The notes beneath the pieces were generated by a model. That model was not told the origin of the DNA. It saw only the letters and a program-made list of their open reading frames with translations, and searched no databases. The position numbers were made by a program, and so were the translations under genes. A stretch of 36,395 nucleotides of DNA from SGZJ01 sp949372955 (GTDB lineage: Bacteria > Bacteroidota > Bacteroidia > Flavobacteriales > Flavobacteriaceae): NCBI GenBank assembly GCA_949372955.1, contig CASIAX010000017.1, positions 1 to 36,395 on the forward strand. The letters run 5' to 3'. Position 1 is the stretch's first letter, and every line of letters begins with the position of its first letter. Positions 25,859 to 36,395 of this stretch are shown piece by piece.

Positions 25859-27076
25859 TCAAATAACCTCTGCAACAACAAAAGTACTTCCTCCAATATA
25901 AATAAACTCGTCTTTTTTAGCAATTGATTTACAGTGATCAAAAGCATCTTTTACAGAAGAAAAAACAGTTCCATGTCTGTTTTTTCTACTAAACTGATTT
26001 TTTAACTCATTAGCATCTAAGCCTCTTGGAATAGAAGGTTTGCAGAAATAATAATGAGCTTTTTTTGGAAACAAATCAATTAATAGGTCAATATCTTTAT
26101 CATTTACAAAACCAATAACAAAATGCATTATTGGAATGTTTAAAGATTTAACATCTTCTAAAACAATCGACAGCCCTTCTTTGTTATGAGCGGTATCACA
26201 GATAGTTAATGGAGATTGTCCTAGAACACTCCACCTACCAATAAAACCAGTATTTAACTGAACTTTTAATAAACCAGCTGCTATTGAATCTTTGCTAATT
26301 TTCCAATTAGATCTTTGAAGTTCTTGTATTGCGCATAATACTGTTTGTATATTTTTATCTTGATAAGAACCTTTAAGGTCCGTAAGATATTTAATCTTTT
26401 TTTGTTGATCTGCATATAATATTTCAGAACCCATCTCATTAGCTTTATGGTTAAATACCTCTGAAGTTTCTAATTGAGTTTCTCCAATAATTACTGGAAT
26501 ATTTTCTTTAATTATACCTGCTTTTTCAAATGCTATATCTTTTAATGTTGTACCTAAAAACTTAGTGTGGTCTAAACCAATATTCGTGATTATAGATAAT
26601 TCAGGGATTATAATATTTGTAGAATCTAACCTTCCTCCCATTCCAACTTCAATAATTGCTATATCAACCTTTTGATTTTTAAAATAATCAAAAGCTAGTC
26701 CAACAGTCATTTCAAAAAATGAAAGGTTATTGTCTTCAAAATATTGTTTATTCGAAGAAACAAACTCTACAACATCAGCTTCAGGAATATTTCCACCATT
26801 AATTTTAACCCTTTCTCTAAAATCTTTTAAATGAGGAGATGTATACAAGCCAACTATATAACCAGACTCTTGCAAAATTGAGGATAATATATGAGAAGTT
26901 GATCCCTTACCATTAGTGCCAGCAATATGTATTGTTTTAAAATAATGATGAGGGTTACCTAGGTGATTTGAAAGATTTTTAATATTATCTAAATCAACTT
27001 TATACTTGAAACTACCTGAGTTTTGATACACAGGTAATCTTTCAAACATCCATTCTATAATAGAATTATATTTCAA
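25859..27076 (-). CDS. folC: Dihydrofolate synthase / folylpolyglutamate synthase
   Basis: A 405-residue Mur-ligase-fold enzyme that adds glutamate to dihydropteroate and to folates. The ATP loop GTNGKGST is at 53-60. The YTSPHLKDFRERVKINGG segment (about 79-96) is diagnostic of FolC, and EVGMGGRLDSTNI near 143-155 and NIGLDHTKFLG near 166-176 follow. The C-terminal domain has CDTAHNKEGL near 290-299. Length and motif order are normal. It starts 7 bases after the nhaD stop, so the two genes are likely co-transcribed, and it ends 57 bases before the start of the large secreted protein. Confidence 0.95.
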   Translation of the reverse strand: MKYNSIIEWMFERLPVYQNSGSFKYKVDLDNIKNLSNHLGNPHHYFKTIHIAGTNGKGSTSHILSSILQESGYIVGLYTSPHLKDFRERVKINGGNIPEADVVEFVSSNKQYFEDNNLSFFEMTVGLAFDYFKNQKVDIAIIEVGMGGRLDSTNIIIPELSIITNIGLDHTKFLGTTLKDIAFEKAGIIKENIPVIIGETQLETSEVFNHKANEMGSEILYADQQKKIKYLTDLKGSYQDKNIQTVLCAIQELQRSNWKISKDSIAAGLLKVQLNTGFIGRWSVLGQSPLTICDTAHNKEGLSIVLEDVKSLNIPIMHFVIGFVNDKDIDLLIDLFPKKAHYYFCKPSIPRGLDANELKNQFSRKNRHGTVFSSVKDAFDHCKSIAKKDEFIYIGGSTFVVAEVI

Positions 27077-27083
27077 CTTAATA

Positions 27084-28436
27084 TTAGATAAAATCTCTGA
27101 TAACTACAAAAACTGCAGCTCCTGAAATAAAACCTATTAAAGCCAACCAGGATATATGTTTAAAATACCAGAAAAAATTAATTTTTTCCATTCCCATTGC
27201 TACAACTCCAGCTGCAGAACCGATTATTAACATACTACCACCAGTACCGGCTGAATATGCAATAAAGTGCCATAGTGGATGGTCCATAGGCTCTGTGAAC
27301 ATACCTAAACTTGCAGCTACAAGTGGAACATTATCGATTATAGCGGAACCTACACCCATAAGAATAACTAGAACATCCAATGGAATAGCTTGTTTTAAAT
27401 CCGTTGCAAATTCAAACAAAACTCCTAAGGATTCTAAAGCTCCAACAGCCATTAAAATTCCTAAGAAAAATAAGATACTAGGAAGCTCAATTTTAGTTAA
27501 TGCTTTATGCACTGGACTAACATGACCACCAGATTCAGAAGAACCAACAGATGATAGACTATATTTAGAGTTACTGAATATTTCAGCAAATATTGAAACT
27601 ACCCCTAAACTAAGCATCATACCTAAATAAGGAGGCAGATGAGTTACAACTTTAAAAATCGGAACAAAAACAATTGCACTAAGACCTAGAATTAACATTT
27701 TTAAACTATATCGGTTACCTTCTACTTTATCATCTGTATTTAGATCTATATCCCCTTTAAACTGAGGTAAAAATGAAGCTACAAAGGTTGGGACTACCAT
27801 ACATACAATTGAAGGAATCAATAAATAGTATATAAGCTCTCCAGTAGTTACTTTGTCTCCGATCCATAACATCGTTGTAGTAACATCTCCTATTGGTGAC
27901 CAAGCTCCACCAGCATTAGCAGCAATGATTATTAAACCAGCGTACCATAACCTCATGTTTTTATCAGAAACAACTTTTTGTAGTATAGATATTAATACAA
28001 TTGTAGCGGTTAAATTATCTATAATTGCAGAAAGAATAAATGCAAGACCTGCAAAAATCCATAAAATGGTTTTTTTCTTCTTATAACTAATTAGATCTTT
28101 AATAACAGAAAAGCCATTGAAATGATCAATAATTTCAACAATAGTCATTGCCCCTAAAAGAAATACTAAAATCTCCGCAGTTTTACCTAAATGATGAAGC
28201 AATGTTTCCTCCATAAGATGCTCTTTAGCATCCATATCTAATCCTCCAAAACCTTCCACCAGACCATGAATAGCTGGGCTGAACCAACTTGTAAATGTGT
28301 CTAAATTAAGAGCTATAATTGCCCATGAAATTGCCATCATGATTAATGCAGGGACTAACTTATCTACTTTTAAGGTATGTTCTAATGTAATAGCTAGGTA
28401 TCCAAGAACAAAAACAACAATAACTAATAATTCCAT
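27084..28436 (-). CDS. nhaD: Na+/H+ antiporter, NhaD type
   Basis: A 450-residue inner-membrane antiporter of the ion-transporter superfamily, expelling sodium in exchange for protons. About 11-12 hydrophobic segments run through the length. NhaD-type signatures include HHLGKTAEILVFLLGAMTIV (80-99), SAIIDNLTATIVLISIL in the first half, ANAGGAWSPIGDVTTTMLW, and the matching second-half repeat GVGSAIIDNVPLVAASLGM and SAGTGGSMLIIGSAAGVVAM. The two inverted halves with IIDN motifs are the expected ion-binding core. NhaD is common in marine and salt-adapted bacteria. The gene ends 7 bases before folC. Confidence 0.94.
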   Translation of the reverse strand: MELLVIVVFVLGYLAITLEHTLKVDKLVPALIMMAISWAIIALNLDTFTSWFSPAIHGLVEGFGGLDMDAKEHLMEETLLHHLGKTAEILVFLLGAMTIVEIIDHFNGFSVIKDLISYKKKKTILWIFAGLAFILSAIIDNLTATIVLISILQKVVSDKNMRLWYAGLIIIAANAGGAWSPIGDVTTTMLWIGDKVTTGELIYYLLIPSIVCMVVPTFVASFLPQFKGDIDLNTDDKVEGNRYSLKMLILGLSAIVFVPIFKVVTHLPPYLGMMLSLGVVSIFAEIFSNSKYSLSSVGSSESGGHVSPVHKALTKIELPSILFFLGILMAVGALESLGVLFEFATDLKQAIPLDVLVILMGVGSAIIDNVPLVAASLGMFTEPMDHPLWHFIAYSAGTGGSMLIIGSAAGVVAMGMEKINFFWYFKHISWLALIGFISGAAVFVVIRDFI

Positions 28437-28500
28437 AATTTTTATATTAATTTTTTGAAAGCTTAAATATAATAAATATTAAGATTTTCAGTATTAATAT

Positions 28501-29572
28501 TTATTTAAATATTTCATAAACTTTTCCAGAGGAATGATTTCTGGAAGCTCCTGTAACTGACATCACACAGTTAATCTCATTTCTAAGTTTAAGTACACCT
28601 AAAAAACCAAAGATAAGGGCTTCTTTAAAATCTATAATTAAGGTTTCTGGTATAATAAATTCGGAAGATGAATGGAAATAAAGTCTATCAATGAAAAATG
28701 AATTCTTAACACCACCACCAGAAAGCAATACTGTTCCGTTACCATGTTTATTTAATATCTTAGAAATTTGAATAGCCGAATGCTCTACTAATGTCCTTAG
28801 TATATCTTGTGGATTATAATCATATTTAGAAATATCTATAAAAACATTTTTCAGCACCCATTCAAGACCTAAAGATTTAGGACCACTTAAATTATAATAA
28901 TCGAGAGAGTTTAACCTTTTTAAGTAAAGGCTCAATAATTTCCCCAGATGATGATAAGCTACCAGATTCATCAAAATCAAAACCTAATTTTTTAGAATAG
29001 TAATTAAGTCCAATATTAAATGGACAAATATCAAAAGCTAATAAATCATTAGATTTAGTAAAGGATATGTTACAAAAACCACCTAAGTTAATACAAAACT
29101 TAAATTCCGGAAATAATAAATTATCTCCGACGGGGACTAAAGGTGCACCTTGACCTCCAAGAGAAATATCTTGCTGTCTAAAATCACATACACAAGTATG
29201 ATTCGTTAGTTCGGAAAGCAACTTAAGATTACCTATTTGAAAAGTTAATCCCTTGCTAGGTTTATGTAAAACAGTATGACCATGGCTAGAGATAGCATCT
29301 ATATTTGTAATCTCAAATGAAGCAATAAAATCAAGAATTAAATTACTTAATAATTTAGTGTACTTAAATCGATTATATCAATTTCGTCACGACTGTTGAT
29401 TTGTTAAATCCTTTAAAATATTCATCCATTTATGACTGTATGGAACTGTGATTGCATTAATAATCTTAAATGACCAATTATTTGTATAAGAATAACGAGC
29501 ATAACAAATATCTAAACCATCCAAAGAGGTTCCTGACATTAAGCCAATAATATGATAAGTAGATTTTTTCAT
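28501..29572 (-). pseudogene. anmK: Anhydro-N-acetylmuramic acid kinase, broken by three small indels
   Basis: AnmK phosphorylates 1,6-anhydro-MurNAc in peptidoglycan recycling. The whole family sequence is present but not in one frame. Residues from 29572 (IIGLMSGTSLDGLD) read to a TGA at 29387-29389. About nine codons then continue in the +1 frame (RDEIDIIDL) before the original frame resumes near 29365 (KLLSNLILDFIAS, SSHGHTVLHKP, CDFRQQDISLGGQGAPLVPV, NLGGFCNISF). A second shift falls in a 5-base A run at 28917-28921, after which the last third reads to 28501 (RLNSLDYYNLSGPKSLG, LLSGGGVKN, SVTGASRNHSSG). Catalytic motifs survive in each piece, so decay is recent, or these are sequencing errors. 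It starts just after the rRNA operon terminator. Confidence 0.85.
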
Positions 29573-29585
29573 ATATATAAATATA

Positions 29586-29621
29586 AAAAAAAAGACCCTT
29601 ACAAATAAATGTAAGGGTCTT
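29586..29621 (-). terminator. Terminator of the rRNA operon
   Basis: An 11-bp stem (AAGACCCTTAC and complement, 29592-29602 with 29611-29621) with an 8-base loop, followed on the minus strand by a T run. It begins about 8 bases beyond the 3' end of 5S rRNA. Confidence 0.92.
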
Positions 29622-29628
29622 CAAAAAA

Positions 29629-29734
29629 AGGCGGTGACCTACTCTTCCACAATAGTAGTACCATCGGCGCTAATGGGCTTAACTTCTCTGTTCGGGATGG
29701 AAAGAGGTGAGCCCCATTGCAATAACCACCTTAG
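29629..29734 (-). rRNA. rrf: 5S ribosomal RNA
   Basis: On the minus strand it reads GGTGGTTATTGCAATGGGGC near the 5' end, through CCGAACAGAGAAGTTAAGCC, to GGTCACCGCC at the 3' end. These are the conserved 5S elements, and the two ends pair. Ends are accurate to a few bases. Confidence 0.92.
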
Positions 29735-29809
29735 GGTTATGGTTGTATAAAACAACACTAATATCTTAACATATTGAAAAAAAACATAAAAAACTCAAAA
29801 AAACAGACG

Positions 29810-32632
<2,823 letters not shown>

Positions 32633-32640
32633 TTTTGTCT

Positions 32641-32740
32641 TTTTAATGAGTTTTGATTAATTGTTGCTCGCGCTACAATTAATCGAATTACTTTAGATTA
32701 TAAATAATCTAAATTTTTATGTATCTTTTTCAATATGTCA
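32641..32740 (-). other. 23S leader: processing-stem arm with two hairpins
   Basis: The leader arm pairs with sequence just past the 3' end of 23S. TTTTTCAATAT (32727-32737) complements 29771-29781, TGAGTTTT (32647-32654) complements AAAACTCA at 29790-29797, and the terminal TACAATAAGC helix closes it. This is the long stem cut by RNase III in pre-rRNA. Two perfect hairpins project from the leader arm: a 9-bp stem at 32693-32712 (TTAGATTAT with its complement) and a 10-bp stem at 32655-32684 (GATTAATTGT with its complement). Confidence 0.7.
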
Positions 32741-32768
32741 ATGAACTTTTACAGTATAAAACTGCTAG

Positions 32769-32842
32769 TGGAGAATATCGGAGTCGAACCGATGACCTCC
32801 TGCGTGCAAGGCAGGCGCTCTAGCCAGCTGAGCTAATCCCCC
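32769..32842 (-). tRNA. tRNA-Ala(TGC)
   Basis: A 74-base cloverleaf in the 16S-23S spacer. The acceptor GGGGGAT pairs with ATTCTCC (one G-T pair), with discriminator A. The anticodon stem CCTGC/GCAGG has loop CTTGCAC, anticodon TGC. The T arm contains GGTTCGACTCC. CCA is not encoded. Confidence 0.95.
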
Positions 32843-32940
32843 ATAAAAATGAGTAATTAAATAACTCTATAAATGAATTATATCATTTACTCAACTTCTA
32901 AAATTTCCTTTATACTTAATAACTTGTATTAAGTAAATAG

Positions 32941-33014
32941 TAGTCTCAGGCAGACTCGAACTGCCGACCTCTACATTATCAGTGTAGCGCTCTAACCAGC
33001 TGAGCTATGAGACT
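32941..33014 (-). tRNA. tRNA-Ile(GAT)
   Basis: A 74-base cloverleaf in the 16S-23S spacer. The acceptor AGTCTCA pairs with TGAGACT, with discriminator A. The anticodon stem CTACA/TGTAG has loop CTGATAA, anticodon GAT. The T arm contains AGTTCGAGTCT. Ile before Ala is the usual order in Bacteroidota rRNA spacers. Confidence 0.95.
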
Positions 33015-33043
33015 CTACTTTATTTATTATAATTAACAGCAAT

Positions 33044-33060
33044 GAGAACAAACTATTTTT
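33044..33060 (-). other. 3' arm of the 16S processing stem
   Basis: GAGAACAAACTATTTTT on the plus strand here is nearly identical to the reverse complement of 34667-34683, upstream of 16S. It allows a stem of about 15 pairs (with G-U wobble) bracketing 16S, the usual RNase III substrate. Confidence 0.65.
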
Positions 33061-33093
33061 TTCAATAGTAATCACTTTAGTCGTCTTTCTCTA

Positions 33094-34616
<1,523 letters not shown>

Positions 34617-34666
34617 TAAATTTTAAATATTATTTAGCAACTAAAGAAATTATAATTCTATTTACT

Positions 34667-34710
34667 CAAAATGGTTTATTCTCTGTAATATTAAATCTTT
34701 CGATTTAATA
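34667..34710 (-). other. 16S leader: 5' arm of the processing stem and adjacent hairpin
   Basis: Positions 34667-34683 complement 33044-33060 beyond the 16S 3' end. Just upstream on the transcript a 9-bp hairpin (TATTAAATC with its complement, 34689-34710) is present. Confidence 0.6.
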
Positions 34711-34781
34711 ATACGCTGTCAATCAATATTTTTAATGAACTTATTTTTAATATCCGCTATCACTTAATTACAAGCGGGGTG

Positions 34782-34811
34782 CAAATATATACCCTTTTTT
34801 TACACAACAAA
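34782..34811 (-). promoter_or_regulatory. rRNA operon promoter, proximal
   Basis: Minus-strand TTTG (34808-34811) and TATATTTG (34782-34789) are separated by 18 bases, an exact match to the Bacteroidetes -33/-7 consensus. The sequence after the -7 box is CACCCCGC, so the transcript would start around 34775. Confidence 0.85.
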
Positions 34812-34896
34812 ACTTATTTGTAATAAAATTTAAGTTTAATTGAATTTTTAATGAACATCACTTAAAGTTATGATAAACAATTTCTCTAAGCGGGTG

Positions 34897-34926
34897 CAAA
34901 TATATAATCTTTTTACTATTCTCAAA
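34897..34926 (-). promoter_or_regulatory. rRNA operon promoter, distal
   Basis: A second copy of the same arrangement: TTTG (34923-34926), 18 bases, TATATTTG (34897-34904), followed by CACCCGC. The two boxes lie 115 bases apart, giving tandem promoters ahead of 16S. Confidence 0.85.
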
Positions 34927-34957
34927 GCATTTTTAAAATTATTTTTACACATGAGTT

Positions 34958-34990
34958 TTATTTATTTCTTAAACCACTAGAAATAAATAA
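34958..34990 (-). terminator. AT-only hairpin after the porin gene, possible weak terminator
   Basis: A perfect 12-bp stem (TTATTTATTTCT with its complement) with a 9-base loop, 16 bases past the porin stop. It has almost no G-C pairs and no clear T run after it, so termination is uncertain. The rest of 34617-35006 holds only the rRNA promoters and leader. Confidence 0.35.
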
Positions 34991-35006
34991 TTTAGAGAGT
35001 AAATAA

Positions 35007-36395
35007 TTACATGAAAAAATTCCAAACTAAACCAAATCTTACAGAAAAATCTCTATAAGGATAGCTTGGTGCAGAATAATAATCATATCCAGTAAGAGAT
35101 GAATTAATATGTTCAGCCTTTAAATAAAGTCTTGTTTGCTGAATCTTTGCGTTAATAAAAAAATCTATTCTTGGAAAATTACCTATAAGTTTATTGTTTT
35201 GAACATAAAACTCAGACAACAGTGGATCGTAAGCATTCATATAAAACTCTGAAAAATAATTAAAAGTAAAGCCTGTTTGAAGAAACAATGCTTTATTAAA
35301 TAGCTCATTTTGATAATAAAAGGAATTTCTAAAAATAAATTCAGGAATATTTACCACCCCTACAGCTTGCTCATCCACTCTTTGATACTGCAAAGTATTA
35401 TCCAAAACAAAATTATTCATTGTAAACTTTTTAGACAACCTCATCTTAAACATATTCAGTTCATTTAAGCTCTGTACAGCAGCAAGCACTCCATCAACGT
35501 CTTTTATAAAATAAGTGTAATTAGATATTTTATTAAATTCAAAATTAAAATCAAATAAGTTGTTAGAATCAAAGCTTAAAAGATATTTAGTAGTACTTAT
35601 ATTTTGAAAATCATTATTCCAGTTATAGTTTGAGTAAACACTATGGTTCATTTTATAGTTATAATTGGTAGAGTTATCAACATCGCTAAATGCCAGCATA
35701 ACGTTAGAGTCATTATTAATATTGAATAAAATACTGGCATTCAGCAAACCTCCTTGAGTATCCTTGCCTAATAAGGACTCATATTGAAAATCAAAACTGT
35801 ATTTGTCTTTTTTTATAGCATAATTCAACCCAACAGAAATATTTTCTTCAATAATGGATTCATAATTAAATTGATCAATGTCTGCTAAGTTTTGATAACT
35901 ATAGTTAATATCTCTAAAGTTAAAAAAAACTGACATTGTTCCAACTTTAGAAGAAATAAACGATGAATTAAAATTCACTAAAAAAGTATCGAATGATATT
36001 TTATCATTTACCTGTGTTGCATTATTTGATTCTCCAAAATATATATTTGGTGAATCTTGCCTGAACTGATAGTATTTATTTTCTAAAGATATAATATTAC
36101 CAAAGGACCATTTTTTTATATTTAATGAGTCAGTTGAATTATTTATAAAATAATTTTGATTTAAATAAACTCTTTTACCCTGTAGTGTATTATCTGCATT
36201 TTCAAATTGAGGATCAAATACAGAACGATCAATAAATTCAGAATTGCCGGATTCAAAGTTAATAACATCATCATCCCTAATGCCACCATTTTCTTGTGAA
36301 AAAATATTTTGGTTAACATAGTGAGTTTTTAATATATACTTATCATTTTTAGATGTGAAGTTAGTTGAAAAACGGAAGTTTGAAGAACTTGACAA
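35007..36395 (-). CDS. Putative outer-membrane porin (Bacteroidetes type), 5' end beyond window
   Basis: The C-terminal 462 residues of a beta-barrel; the true start lies to the right of the window, and the TTG at the edge is not a credible start. The sequence is made of alternating aromatic/polar strands of about 10 residues separated by Asn/Asp-rich turns. It ends GYDYYSAPSYPYRDFSVRFG then LVWNFFM. That ending is typical of the putative porin family (Porin_10 type) found in flavobacteria. No plug or TonB box is visible in this part. The cargo is unknown. It reads toward the rRNA promoters, separated by an AT hairpin. Confidence 0.8.
   Translation of the reverse strand: MSSSSNFRFSTNFTSKNDKYILKTHYVNQNIFSQENGGIRDDDVINFESGNSEFIDRSVFDPQFENADNTLQGKRVYLNQNYFINNSTDSLNIKKWSFGNIISLENKYYQFRQDSPNIYFGESNNATQVNDKISFDTFLVNFNSSFISSKVGTMSVFFNFRDINYSYQNLADIDQFNYESIIEENISVGLNYAIKKDKYSFDFQYESLLGKDTQGGLLNASILFNINNDSNVMLAFSDVDNSTNYNYKMNHSVYSNYNWNNDFQNISTTKYLLSFDSNNLFDFNFEFNKISNYTYFIKDVDGVLAAVQSLNELNMFKMRLSKKFTMNNFVLDNTLQYQRVDEQAVGVVNIPEFIFRNSFYYQNELFNKALFLQTGFTFNYFSEFYMNAYDPLLSEFYVQNNKLIGNFPRIDFFINAKIQQTRLYLKAEHINSSLTGYDYYSAPSYPYRDFSVRFGLVWNFFM

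Noticed and set aside
29222..29386. Alternative reading of the anmK region as three small independent genes
   Set aside because: The pieces are consecutive parts of one known protein family with conserved motifs in the right order, so a broken gene is the simpler explanation.

Overview
The window looks like a piece of chromosome from a Flavobacteriia-type member of the Bacteroidota, probably marine. The evidence is an AT-rich genome, a gliding and type IX secretion cluster (gldJ, porU, porV), a secreted protein with a type IX C-terminal sorting domain, a NhaD sodium/proton antiporter, a Bacteroidetes-style putative porin, and promoters of the TTTG-18-TATATTTG type. No genus can be named from reading alone.

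Layout, left to right. Positions 1-10825 hold one long leftward run: porU, porV, cdd, pdhA (E1 alpha), pdhC (E2), a short-chain dehydrogenase, a SprT-like zinc protein, a cytidylyltransferase-fold nucleotidyltransferase, and a DUF389 membrane protein cut by the left edge. Spacing is tight and two neighbours share an ATGA overlap. gldJ diverges from porU at 11033 and ends in a strong terminator. murF follows, then a rightward light-responsive set at 14110-16793: an FAD-domain photolyase homolog with no N-terminal antenna domain, a 43-residue DUF2256 zinc-ribbon protein, and a PhrB-type cryptochrome/photolyase homolog that has lost its iron-sulfur ligands. A pirin gene converges on it, followed by tRNA-Val(TAC).

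Positions about 17840-20960 look different from the surroundings. A MoxR-like ATPase and its von Willebrand factor A partner, with visibly higher GC than their neighbours, are flanked by gene debris and unassigned sequence. This suggests an acquired cassette beside a tRNA gene. Next come a 1592-residue secreted FG-GAP/thrombospondin-3/HYR protein, folC, nhaD, and an anmK gene that appears broken by three small indels.

The right third is a complete leftward rRNA operon: 16S, tRNA-Ile(GAT), tRNA-Ala(TGC), 23S and 5S. It has tandem promoters, processing stems around 16S and 23S, and a terminator. A putative outer-membrane porin is cut by the right edge.

Functionally, porU and porV form the sortase-shuttle part of the type IX system that would export and anchor the large secreted protein in this same window, and gldJ supports the associated gliding machinery. 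I found no CRISPR array, no recognisable transposase and no complete phage. The most unusual items are the photolyase trio (one member apparently permuted, one without Fe-S ligands), the MoxR/VWA island with debris on both sides, and the decayed anmK.
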